Shown piece by piece: positions 11,160-23,530 of a DNA stretch of 64,000 nucleotides; positions within the stretch are counted from its first letter, which is position 1; each line of letters begins with the position of its first letter. This DNA comes from Dermacentor variabilis. Its lineage: Eukaryota; Arthropoda; Arachnida; Ixodida; Ixodidae. The translations under genes were made by a program, and so were the position numbers. Below the pieces are notes generated by a model, which saw nothing but the letters and a program-made list of their open reading frames with translations, made no database searches and was not told the DNA's origin. The DNA lies in the NCBI RefSeq assembly GCF_050947875.1, contig NC_134574.1, positions 156,757,534-156,821,533 on the forward strand, in the 5' to 3' direction.

Positions 11160-12290
11160 TGTTGGTTTATTGTTTATTATTAGACATTAACGCAATTACA
11201 AAGGAAATGTAATACAGGAGGAGGTCCCAAAGTAAAAACTGTCCGGGGGACCTCCTGTTATAACATGTATAAAAATGTAGAATATGCGATAAGCAACGAA
11301 GGTAAGAACAGCGGGAAAATACAAATCGACATATTAGAAGTAAGTAATCAAACCTCTGGTAGTTGAAGATAACAAAGAAATGAACAAGAATAATTCCATA
11401 TTGAAATAAACATGAAAGAACGAACATTACATTAATTGAATAGGAATATAATGATTGTATATCACGAACAGTGCGCAATTAAACAAAGAAACAAAATCAA
11501 TTTATAAACGGCGAATAACCTAAGAACATAAACCGAGAAAAACAATGAAACATGGCTGCACAGTAATAAATGTGCACGCACACACACACGCATGCACACA
11601 CGCACACACATATATTAAAGTCAGGTGACGTGTGTTAGTAAAAACTGTTTTAGAAGCCGCCGGAAACAGTGTAGTAAAGGCATGATTTATTATTTGATGG
11701 CAGGGAATTCCAAACGAAATCGCAGAATAGAAGGCTGTCATTTTGCCGTATTTAGTGCTGACTTTTGGAAGCAAGAGATTATTGCTTTCAGAAAACCATG
11801 TGTTATTTGCATGGTAAATTTGCGTTGGGGGATGTAACTCAGTTATAATGTCACTGTTTCTACTTCTGAAGAATATAAGACCTAGTTTAAATTGAAATGT
11901 GGAGGGTAATGGTAGAACTTCAAGAGCGCGAAATATGGGTGCTGCTTATGCGGTGTAAGAACTGTTGGTAATTATTCCGACCGCCCGATTCTGATGGTGA
12001 ATGAGGGATCTCAAGTGTGTGGGGTATGCGTTTCCGCACGATGAAATACGGTAAAGTGAATATCAATGAAAGCGTAGTAAAGTGATTTTACAACATGTTG
12101 CTGAAAGCAGTGTCTTGTTCGAATGAGTACGAGCACGCCAAAAGCCGTCTTCTTAGTGATATAATTTACGGGAGCGTTATACTTAACTTGAGGGTCTCAT
12201 GTAACACCTAGAAAAGTAATAAAATTAGACGGGGTAATGACGCAGTTATCGATGTATGTATAGTTCAGGGTTTTTTTTATTGAAGTGAAT
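11160..12290 (-). pseudogene. Dead CR1/L2-type LINE: reverse-transcriptase C-terminal part and 3' UTR
   Basis: Translation of the minus strand in several frames gives ordered fragments of the LINE thumb region. First, near 12210, comes ITPSNFITFLGVT, the FLGV motif after the RT palm. Then come a KKTAFGVLVLIRTRHC block, YYAFIDIHF, an IHHQNRAVRII-like block, and KYGKMTAFYSAISFGIP (about 11765-11715), the usual pre-terminal block of CR1/L2 elements. Stops and frameshifts separate them. The 3' UTR (to about 11160) has a stem of ACAGGAGGAGGTCCC (11214-11228) against GGGGGACCTCCTGT (11245-11258) and ends in AATAATAAACAATAAA. The 5' part is absent, as in typical 5'-truncated insertions. Clade assignment rests on these motifs only. 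Confidence 0.7.
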
Positions 12291-12640
12291 ATCAGGAGAG
12301 GTTGGCGTCTTTATGGTGGCACCGGCTACTCCTTGTCACTTGGCAAAGGAAACAAATTTGCGTAAAAAGCGAGAATAGCGACACGAAATACGGCACTCAG
12401 CAGAACAGTGGATGAATAAAAAATATACAGTCCAACAGTACACCAGTCGCAAAGTTCTGTGCATTAGTTCAGTCCACGTACGCATATATAAAGTCAGATA
12501 TTTTGTACAGCCAAAACACACAACACATGTAATGCACTGCAAGTACAGAACAGAATTATACATACTGCGTAAAAGTTGCGATCACCACATAAACCAATTA
12601 TGAACCACAGACAACGCTTGTGTTACTCATTTAGCGTAAT
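12291..12640. other. Non-coding stretch between two LINE remnants
   Basis: Mixed AT-rich sequence without recognised features. Confidence 0.4.
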
Positions 12641-12714
12641 CGGATCATCTGATACCTAATATTTTCCCAAAATGGTGGTGTCCTCTAAAAGCTTTTTCAG
12701 AGCAAGAAGCGCTC

Positions 12715-13657
12715 TTATTTGAAGGCCCGCAGTTGGCCATGGGCCAGGTATATATTTTTTAGAGTGGATGGTCTTCTGCCTAACATCAACAAATTTGCTT
12801 TCAGTACCCTTCTTTGTGGGTCGTATTTCGTGCACTCAAGAAGAAGATGATTTACATCTTCGTCTGGATGGCCACAAGAACACTGCGGACTAGAGACACG
12901 TTTTATCCTGTACAAGAAGTGCTTTGTAAATGCAGTACCAAGACGCAGACGGTGTACCAACGTTTCAAATTTTCTGTTGTCCCTTAGATTTTCCGGCATT
13001 GATAAGTTTATACATGGGTCTGTAAAGTATAACACCGAGTTTTTAGTCTGCTGATCAAACCAGGTAGTTTTGCTGAGGCGACAAGAAATCTGTCTCAGGA
13101 GCAGACGGATTTCACTACGCAATAGAGGAAGATTGGTTGTCTCCGCGTTATTGTGCGCTCGATTCGCAGCTGCGTCTACTGCAGTATTACCAGGAATATT
13201 GCAGTGCCCAGGTATCCACTGGAATGCAATTACGTGGTTCATTGCGCACGCTTTTGTAAGTTCTTTGAGTGTCTCATACAATAGCGAAGTGTTCAAAGAA
13301 TTCTTCTTATTGTTCTGTAGTAATGTGAGAGCGGCTTGCGAAGCGCTAAATATAACCCATTTTTGCGAATGTTTTTCTGATGTTATGAAACGCAAAGCAC
13401 ACAGGATTGCAAACAGTTCTGCCACGGTGGAAGATGTCTCTCGGTATAATTTAAATGTTTGGTCTAGCGCTAAATGTGGAATGACGAATGCTGAAGTCGA
13501 GGAATTTATTGTAGGCGTATTTTGGGACGATTGAAATAACATATAGGTTTGTTTTAACAGGGTTCCATCTTTAGCAAGTTATTTTTACACCAAGAAACAA
13601 GATTATTGACATCGGCGTTTACCTTTCTTAGTAGAGTGGTAACGCCTTTGTCACTAA
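12715..13657 (-). pseudogene. Degenerate LINE with RNase H domain and C-terminal CCHC motif
   Basis: The 13542-12715 frame (275 codons) carries a recognisable RNase H domain of the I/Jockey/LOA kind: STVAELFAI (the Glu strand), WIPGHCNIPGNTAVDAAANRA (the HCN-GN-D motif) and a C-terminal CSCGHPDEDVNHLLLECTKY zinc-knuckle-like block. The first catalytic Asp position (usually TDGS) reads QSS, and the third (usually SDSQAA) reads SASQAA, so the nuclease should be dead. Just upstream, in another frame (about 13657-13564), LSDKGVTTLLRKVNADVNN and then LVSWCKNNLL match the region after the RT palm. This joins RNase H after far too few residues, so an internal deletion plus frameshift is likely. Everything further 5' is missing. 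It ends near 12640 without a clear tail. Confidence 0.8.
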
Positions 13658-13669
13658 GAAGAAATTAAG

Positions 13670-14419
13670 AAACGTGCCGAGAAACACTTGTCCGTGCACT
13701 AACGCACTGACTCTTTTAAGCACATTGGATCTACAACGTGTTGCATATTACGTGTCACGCCTTCCTTTTTTTTTTCTCTCCTTGTTTCTTTCTTTCATTG
13801 ATTCGTTCTCTTTTTCTTTCATACAATACGCGTCAGGTAATAGAGAACCTATATGTTTTCCAAGTACACTAGTACACTACTAGTCCAGGAGCCCGAGCCA
13901 TAAAAAAAAATATATCACAATGGCAGCCAACTTCTAACAAGTGCGCGAAACGCACGAAGCCAAAGAAGCGAAAGAAGCGCCAGTTGTTTTCTTCAGGTAA
14001 TCAGGTTTTACGGCATAGGTGGAGGGCACCTGTGTCTGAAAGAAGAATGAAGACATCACTAAACGCCGGAAAGAGGGACAGCAAAGCCCGCGATGGCTTT
14101 AATCTGCAATCAAGAACAAGAAAGCGAGTAAGACGTCGATTAATCTGCGTTTTCATTTCTCCCGTGCGGCCGCGAACTTTGAGCCGCTGACCGAACTGAA
14201 AAAAAAGAAAGAAGAAAGACAGGAGAAAGACAAGGGAGAAGGTTGGAGGGGGGTTGAATTCGTGGTCTTGTAGCTTTGCTTTAATTGAGCTGCTCGGGTA
14301 AATTTGACTCGGAGAATGGTGTCGGCACACGATTACCCGTTGCGCTCGTTCGGGCCTGTGATCATATTGGATGAAACGGGCATTAGGCGTTTCGTGCAAG
14401 CTTGAAGCGTGCGCACACC

Positions 14420-14423
<4 letters not shown>
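13670..14423. other. Non-coding stretch, nothing recognised
   Basis: A T-rich run lies at 13762-13826. Open frames lack domains. Confidence 0.45.

Positions 14424-14464
<41 letters not shown>
14424..14464 (+). repeat. (CT)n microsatellite
   Basis: About 20 CT units. A frame across it is an artefact. Confidence 0.95.
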
Positions 14465-14467
<3 letters not shown>

Positions 14468-14865
14468 ATCGGTTAGCGTGTCAGGACACCCCGTGCCTCC
14501 CAGAAGGATGCACGCGGTATACGTGCAGGACGGAAAGCGCCGGCGAGAGCACGGCTCGGCAGCGAGACCTGCCGTTCTGTTTCGACCTGTCGCCCTCCTT
14601 TCCTTTGGAGTCCTTGGCACCTTTCGCTTAGGACTAGGTCCTCTCGAAGCTGTTTCTGTATTTGTTCTTTTTTGGATGTCGAGAGGAGGTTATTCGGCAG
14701 AAGCGGGACAGAACGGGGAAACACAGCAGCTGATATCCGAAAGCAGCGCTCGTACGAACCCTCCCAACCCGGCATACCTAACAGCGAAACCCGCAGTCAA
14801 AATGGACACAACCAGTTATACGCATGCGGGGCCGAGTTGCTTGTATGCTGAAGAAACATTATTGC

Positions 14866-14868
<3 letters not shown>
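14465..14868. other. Non-coding, moderately GC-rich
   Basis: Frames on both strands across this stretch are continuous mainly because of the flanking CT and AG tracts. No domain is seen. Confidence 0.4.

Positions 14869-14916
<48 letters not shown>
14869..14916 (+). repeat. (AG)n microsatellite
   Basis: About 24 AG units, directly followed by a LINE 3' fragment, the same arrangement as at 9358-9545. Confidence 0.95.
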
Positions 14917-14917
<1 letters not shown>

Positions 14918-14919
14918 AG

Positions 14920-14992
14920 TTAACCAGAGTAACAATCTGGTTGGCTACTCTGTACCTGAGGGGTAGGGGGCTTATAGGAAAGGGTAAAAAAC
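14920..14992 (-). mobile_element. LINE family-A 3'-UTR fragment
   Basis: TCTGGTTGGCTACTCTGTACC plus a G-rich run is nearly identical to the fragment at 8000-8060, so both may be copies of one subfamily. Confidence 0.55.
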
Positions 14993-15510
14993 AAGAATCT
15001 GTCCGCACAAACACGATGAAGGCGCCCGACAACCCCTACTGTCTTCCGTAAAATAGCCCAGTTATTCTGGTTGTTTCTTTTTTTAAAAATCGTCGTCGTG
15101 GTCGCTGTGGTTACCGCTGTTGCCGTTTTTGTTTTCGTTGTCTCATAATGTAATAATGTCACAACGTTGTGATTTCGTCACCCTAATTTCAGAAGTATCG
15201 ACCAATCTCCTTCACGCATGTACTAATTCTAAAGCATCAACGATTTGAAGTGTGTAGGCACTTTTTATTCTCGTTTATCAATGTACGTATATCTTCCTTG
15301 TCCCGCGTGTAACAGCTACCAAGCTTGACATCACGACTTATCACTGAATCCTGTTTCGTTCGATATCTTCCTGGCGCCCGCCTTCTTTTGCCCTGAATTG
15401 GCCACAATTTCTTCGACCGAATCAGCCGGCTTGTTTGCGCCCAACCGAATCCCGATGGGACGGGTGCTTATATAGGTGCATTATTCTTACTGCGTACATT
15501 ATTCCCATTT
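14993..15510. other. Non-coding stretch, nothing recognised
   Basis: Mixed sequence with a GTCGTCGTGGTCGCTGTGGT-type simple run near 15090. No genes seen. Confidence 0.4.
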
Positions 15511-15700
15511 AGGACTTCAGACTGACTCCAACCAAATAACTGAATTTTATTAGCCCGACGTTTCGGAGCCCATTCGGCTCCTTCAGGGGGTTGTACCGCC
15601 ACCCCCCGAAGTACAACCCCCTGAAGAAGGAGCCGAATGGGCTCCGAAACGTCGGGCTAATAAAATTCAGTTATTTGGTTGGAGTCAGTCTCAAGTCCTA
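15511..15700. repeat. 190-bp near-perfect foldback; inverted pair of one retroelement end
   Basis: The left arm 15511-15596 and right arm 15611-15700 are reverse complements with very few differences, around a 14-base C-rich spacer. Each arm contains CCGACGTTTCGGAGCC or its complement and the AATAAAATTCAGTTATTTGG stretch. Each arm read outward has the order CTGAAG-stem-CGAAACGTC-AATAAA. This is typical of a head-to-head pair of the same short element or of a foldback transposon. The arms differ by a 3-base gap inside the ribozyme-like core. Confidence 0.9.
15618..15656 (+). ncRNA. Hammerhead-ribozyme-like core in the right arm of the foldback
   Basis: In order: CTGAAGA (15621-15627, matching CUGANGA), a stem GGAGCC (15629-15634) with loop GAATG and GGCTCC (15640-15645), then GAAA (15646-15649), then CGTC (15650-15653). 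A CCC (15618-15620) and GGG (15654-15656) pair would give a minimal stem I. ACGT between GAAA and the cleavage C gives the two-pair stem III expected for minimal dimer-type hammerheads described from Penelope-like retroelements. All invariant core bases are present. Activity is not shown, and the short stems make it weak as a monomer. The left arm, read on the minus strand, lacks three core bases. Confidence 0.55.
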
Positions 15701-15949
15701 ATCAATTTCCCAACCAGACAGGCAATTCTGTCGAAATGTTCAGCTTCAAATTATTCCCATTTCCACGAGCACCGGCTCAACGACGAGGGGTCATATCGTA
15801 AGGAACTGTTGTCCCGAATTCCTGTTCTTCCCATATCGCCAATCGCAACGAGTGGCCGATACCGCCGATAACGTATGCGTGGCCACTCGCCAACCACTTA
15901 GAATGGGGCAGAAAGATTAAAAAAAATTTTTTGATTCTTCGGATTCTTA
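15701..15949. other. Non-coding, nothing recognised
   Basis: Mixed sequence with a short A/T palindrome near 15920. Confidence 0.4.
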
Positions 15950-16105
15950 CGAGCGACAGCCACTATCAGATTACGAGGCACGCCGTCTAGCGAGGGACTC
16001 CGGAATAATTTTTGACACCACCCCGGTCAAAACGTGCATGCAGTGCACGGCACATAGGGCGTTCGTGCATTTTGTCCCCGTCGAAATGGGCAAAAAAATA
16101 TGGAA
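15950..16105 (-). mobile_element. Degenerate SINE remnant related to the Ruka group
   Basis: ATCAGATTACGAGGCACGCC and GGGACTCCGGAATAATTTTTG are diverged versions of the SINE tail and body. GTCCCCGTCGAAATGGG corresponds to the region just after the tRNA-like head. The head itself is missing. Confidence 0.6.
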
Positions 16106-16164
16106 TGATAAAAAAAAGGGATCGCTGCATTACGCGGCTCCAGCAGCTTGTTCCTGTGCAAATT

Positions 16165-16212
16165 AAAAATCATCATCATTACCACCACCACCATCGCCAT
16201 CATCATTATTAC
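16165..16212 (+). repeat. (ATC/ACC)n trinucleotide tract
   Basis: Interrupted CATCAT and CACCAC triplets. Similar tracts end RTE-type LINEs elsewhere in the window, but no RTE coding end is seen here. Confidence 0.8.
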
Positions 16213-16252
16213 TATAAGGTGTATATTATGAAGCAATAAAATGACGGACACC

Positions 16253-16343
16253 GACCAAAAGAAGCACTGAAAAGGACTAAATCTAAAAGACGTTTCAGCT
16301 TCTCCACGGAAGCGTCGTTCACAAATCAGTACTTCTTTTGGTC
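16253..16343. repeat. Inverted repeat, 18-bp arms
   Basis: GACCAAAAGAAGCACTGA (16253-16270) and TCAGTACTTCTTTTGGTC (16326-16343) match at 17 of 18 positions, with weaker extension outward through ATGAAGC blocks. This is probably the ends of a small foldback element. Confidence 0.65.
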
Positions 16344-16970
16344 ATGCTTCATGCTTCATCCCGACCAGACGGGCTTCCGTCGAATCCTCGACTTCAAAGC
16401 GTATATTCATAAATATAACTGAATTTCACAAGACGTGCCATTTCCATGTGCCGCGTCCGAGCCCTTCGCCACCTGCGACGCTATACAAAGTAGCTACAAA
16501 GCTGCTACCGGGCGCTTACCATTAACGTCAATTGTGAAATTACCGTACTTTACTGTTTCGTCGCGGTATACCTTGCTCATCTCGCAGATTTTTCTTCGGG
16601 ACTTCCGGAAGCATATTTACGAGAATGGCGATGCTTTTTTTTTTTTTTTGTTCCCCACCCAGATAATATACGACAGATTCGTTCACTCGTTCAACGTCTA
16701 AACGCAGCTGTGACGACACTGGTGACAGTATTATATTAAACTGTAGTTGGATGGGTTGCTATACAACAGCACTTATTTACGGCGCACAAGGCCTCCATAT
16801 ATATATGCTTTATCCTGCGCTACAACGCAAAGAAAAGATGTCATTGAGCTTCGATCAAATGACTGCTAGCAAGCCTTATTTACAAGCTATTGTACGCGTA
16901 TACACCTCATGTTTTATAATCAGTGATAAGCTAAGACTTCAGAATGACTGCCTACAGTGTGCAACAGCAT
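16344..16970. other. Non-coding stretch, nothing recognised
   Basis: A poly-T run lies at 16635-16649. Frames up to 88 codons show no domain. Confidence 0.4.
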
Positions 16971-16973
16971 CTG

Positions 16974-17432
16974 GGGGGGGGGGGGGGAGGCATCCTACTC
17001 TGTGGACATGTCTATTCGATCTTTTGCCGAACTTCTGTTTGACTGGGCTACACGTCAGCAGGAGACAGCCAATCAAATGAAATTGAAATTGATTCAGCAA
17101 CAAAGAAATGTTGCCAGGAGGACAGGCAAAGAAAGACCTGTAAAAACAGCTTCAGGAGTCCTGACCTCCCAGCATACAGAGCAACACATTGGCGTGCAGA
17201 GAAGGCGATACACATTTGTACAGAAGTTGGCTCATCTTCGATCAAAAAGCAAGAAAATAAAGAACAGGGCAGGGAAAAGAAGAAAAGAAGAAAAATAGTA
17301 CATCATTATTCAAACATGGCACGTAATCGCATTGATGAAATTGCGGATATGTCCTTATTTGATAATCAACACTTCAGCAGCAAACGTGATGGACATGTCC
17401 ACAAGGTGGGCTCTTACAGAATAACTCCCCCC
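16974..17432. mobile_element. DNA-transposon remnant with G-rich terminal inverted repeats and an internal basic ORF
   Basis: The left end is a G run then GGCATCCTACTCTGTGGACATG. The right end is GGACATGTCCACAAGGTGGG, then CTCTTACAGAATAAC, then a C run (17388-17432). These are inverted relative to each other, with an indel. The right end shares CTCTTACAGAAT with the MITE at 47377-47543, so they are one superfamily. Between the ends, frame 16957-17298 reads LLFDWATRQQETANQMKLKL, then a lysine/arginine-rich tail. It looks like a DNA-binding or accessory protein remnant, not a catalytic domain. No clear target duplication was found. Confidence 0.5.
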
Positions 17433-18032
17433 TCCTCTCCCCTGGCCTCCGTAGCCTCGACCGCCGCTCCGAAAGGAAACACGCGACATAAGCCCACATG
17501 GAAAGAAGCACCGCCAGCACCGTGCACATGAGGCAAACGCGCGCGAACTTAATTCAGGTCGTGTCACAAGTTATATATACATATACTGAAGGCTGTCTCA
17601 GATGGTTAAAAGTAGGAGATTCGATTGAAGAATAAATTCAAGTGCGCGGGGTTTATCGGTCCCCAAACAGCACAGTGCCCGGGTTACGAAGAACGCCGTA
17701 CGGTAGTGCATGCAGGACACCGGATCAACTTGTACAAAGTCGTGTAAGCCGTGTTGTTGAAGTGAATGCGACAGTCTCGCATCGCATGCCGCAGCTCATC
17801 ACGCTAATATCGGTCCGAGAGCATTCACGCACGGCGCCTTCCCCATTTTGTCCCCGAACACATGAGTTTTTTCCACGAACGTGATCTGCCGGAGTGCTTG
17901 GCGGCACCACCAGGTGGCGTCACCACTCCGTTCGCTTACCTATTGCACCTATTTGTACACTCGCCCGGCAATCCGCCCATACCACTACGGCGTTCTCCAA
18001 AGTAACGGACACGATAAACATTCCTATTGTTT
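17433..18032. other. Non-coding; possible eroded SINE at 17640-17870
   Basis: Short stretches such as GAACGCCGTACGGTAGTGCA recall the SINE tail, but too little is left to be sure. Confidence 0.3.
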
Positions 18033-18033
18033 G

Positions 18034-18122
18034 GCGACGAGATAAGCCCCAAAGGGTGCAAACTGTTTTCTTTTTTAGCGTATGTAAGAAATGTTTACAC
18101 CCTTTGGGGCGTATCTTGTCGC
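18034..18122. repeat. Inverted repeat, 30-bp arms
   Basis: The arms at 18034-18063 and 18093-18122 match at 27 of 30 positions, each containing GCCCCAAAGGGTG or its complement. The 29-base loop is T-rich. This is the architecture of a miniature foldback transposon; GGCGACAAGGTAAC at about 18279 may be a further fragment. Confidence 0.75.
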
Positions 18123-18649
18123 TCCCCTGAAAAGTTAGAGTCGTCAGCATTGCTTGCGTTTCCTTTCTTCAAAAACTTGGCGCTCCCTAATTTTCCGTGA
18201 AGAATCACGCTGCTAACGCGCACGTCGTTCGTGGCCTGGAAGTAACCGGGCACACGATCATCCCGATTATTGTTCGGCGACAAGGTAACATGCAATTTCG
18301 TTTAGAAATTGCCTTTCGACATTTCAAACGCGCTCGCAATTTGCAGTGCGAAGCGCGCGTAATGCGTAGGTTGTGGGTTCGGCTACCACGGGCGACAAAT
18401 TATCTTTTCGTCCACTTTTCTTTCCCCTTCGTTATTTTCTGCATTTCAATTTCAACTACAGCCAATTTCCCCAAGGCTTTCCTTGGCTTCATTGACTGAT
18501 GGATTTACGTGGTCACGGTTAACAAAATCGAGCCCCTCGGTTCGCCTTCTGCTCTCGCTTAATTTGTTTCAGAGTGATGTATGGATGCGATACCACGCGC
18601 CACTTGTCGCATTCATGTAAATGCAGCTATGGTTTCAAGGAAGAGAGAG
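18123..18649. other. Non-coding stretch, nothing recognised
   Basis: No domain-bearing frame. A tRNA-like GTAGGTTGTGGGTTCGGCTA stretch near 18365 lacks an acceptor stem. Confidence 0.4.
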
Positions 18650-18745
18650 AGAAACGAAGAGGGAGAGGTAGGAAGGTTATCGAAGGACGTGCCCGGTTGG
18701 CTACCCCACACTTGGAGCGGGGGAAGGAGGAAAAATAGATAAGAG
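18650..18745 (-). mobile_element. LINE family-A 3'-UTR fragment
   Basis: Minus-strand tail: a CCAAGTGTGGGGTAGCCAAC-like core flanked by CT-rich (plus-strand AG-rich) sequence at both sides. Confidence 0.55.
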
Positions 18746-19394
18746 GGAGAGAGAAGGAAAATGGTGGAGCCAGTCATTCACAGAGTCAGTCGCAGAGGAA
18801 CCTCCGCTGTCACAAGCGTTCGCATACAATCCAGCATCCTTCACGAAGCGTACAAGCGCTCTTGTGGCATTTTGCATGCGAGAATGCATATTCTATGGTC
18901 CAAGGATTTTTTCTTCCGAGAGCGCTCTGTTATCTAGCAGTTTGAGTTTAGCCTGCGGAGCACGTTGTTCAGTCTCAGACATAGTTTCAAGATGTATATA
19001 GTAGTACGCAGTTCTTGCGACCTGCACCGTCATATATCAAATTAGAAGCGTTATGCCTTAACAGCACAGAAGGTCACTTTTGTCGCGGAATCGGCCTTTC
19101 GGAAGCTCTTGTGGGTGACTATGCAACGCCCTGTACGTCAGAGGGCTACCAAATCACCCGCAGCTGAAGATTTGCATAAAAGCGGTCTCAACAGTCCGCA
19201 TTAAACCACCGCGTCGGTTTTTCTCACTCGCTTCCTACAGATTGCATAGCCGCGGAGTGCGAGATGAGAGGTCACGCGTTGATGTCACGCGTCGCGGTGA
19301 AGCCAATTAAACTTATCGAGGCGAGACCCGTCAAAATGCCAGACCCCGATGACGCAAACGGACGCCAATGCGACATTCGGCACAGGGCCTGGAG
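18746..19394. other. Non-coding stretch, nothing recognised
   Basis: Mixed sequence, with moderately CpG-rich DNA near 19200-19390. Confidence 0.4.
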
Positions 19395-21272
<1,878 letters not shown>

Positions 21273-21323
<51 letters not shown>

Positions 21324-21739
21324 TGTGTGTGTGTTCTTTATAGGGTGTCGGGGATCGAAGGTGTATAGGGTGTATAGGGGATCGAAGGTGTAAGCATTTA
21401 GAGGAGTCGTGTGAATGTTTGCCAGTAGAAGAAAAGAAGAAAACTCACCCAGGCGGCGTGTTGTATTGAGATTGTGTTACTAAAGCTCTGTAGGAAGCTT
21501 TCGGAATAATTTTTCGACACCGCCTGCCCACTGCTGACCTATGCCAGCCATAGCCTCACCTTAAATTACTCCGAAAACTTCCTACGGAGCTTTAGTAACA
21601 CAATCTCAATATAACACGGCGCCTTGGTGAGTTTCCTTCTTTTATTCTACTGGCAAACATTCACACGACTCCTCTAAAAGCTTACATCTTCGATCGAACT
21701 AAATATTCAGGATAACCCTATAAAGAACACACACACACA

Positions 21740-21803
<64 letters not shown>
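21273..21803. repeat. 0.5-kb palindrome bounded by TA tracts
   Basis: Outer TA tracts (21273-21320 and 21743-21803) bound two inverted arms of about 180-190 bp. Pairs include GTGTGTGTTCTTTATAGGGT (left) with ACCCTATAAAGAACACACAC (right), and GAGGAGTCGTGTGAATGTTT with AAACATTCACACGACTCCTC. Deeper in lies TTGAGATTGTGTTACTAAAG with CTTTAGTAACACAATCTCAA. A spacer of about 50 bp (about 21513-21561) separates them. The left arm has a short internal duplication (GGGGATCGAAGGTGTA twice). This is a large foldback element or an inverted duplication. Confidence 0.9.
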
Positions 21804-21805
<2 letters not shown>

Positions 21806-22052
21806 TAAGAAGCCACCACCATCGAAAACATAGGGGAAATTACTTGCAATTACTACCTGAACTAAATAAATAAAAAATTAATGGAAATGAAGGTGGGGAA
21901 AACAAGTTGCCGCAGGTGGGAACGATCCCACGTCTTCGCATTACGCGTGCGATGATCCACCACTTGAGCTACCGCGGCGCCGTTTTCCCATCCACTTTCC
22001 TGGGCATTTATGTTTTACTACAGGGTTAGTTCTAATAGTAGAACATAAATTA
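21804..22052 (-). mobile_element. SINE-like element with tRNA-Thr-like body (family 2)
   Basis: On the minus strand a leader (GTTAGTTCTAATAG and CCAGGAAAGTGGATGG types) is followed by a full tRNA-like cloverleaf and then a body ending GGTGGCTTCTTATGATATA. The same order is seen at 37.2-37.5 kb. The TA tract beside it is probably the element's own tail. Confidence 0.75.
21909..21978 (-). tRNA. tRNA-Thr(CGT)-like body of the SINE, not a functional tRNA
   Basis: The minus strand folds with a 7-pair acceptor stem (GCCGCGG with CTGCGGC), a D arm starting TAGCTCA, a 5-pair anticodon stem TCGCA/TGCGA and a T stem GTGGG/CCCAC. The anticodon loop is CGCGTAA, giving CGT but with G in place of the invariant T33. 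The T loop is shortened. Together with flanking repeat sequence this marks a SINE head. Confidence 0.6.
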
Positions 22053-22278
22053 ACAGTGAAGATAAGAACGGTTAACCCCCTTTCTTCTCGCTTATATATA
22101 TGCACCTGTGTATTTGCACGCGCGCGTACGTGCGAGCATCATATGCGCTCCGAAATTACGAAAACGGAAAGCAGACAATTTAAAAAAACGTACCCGAGTT
22201 TCCTTCCGGATCTCGCGAAACTGGAATTACTGTGCGCTGCGCAGGCCGCTTCGTACACAATTGTGCCCTCCCCCCCAG

Positions 22279-23530
<1,252 letters not shown>

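Noticed and set aside
14409..14966. 185-codon plus-strand frame
   Set aside because: It is bounded by CT and AG microsatellites that contain no stops. The middle has no domain.
21909..21978. A genuine tRNA-Thr gene
   Set aside because: G replaces T33, the T loop is short, and the body is embedded in a repeat seen again at 37.3 kb in the same arrangement.
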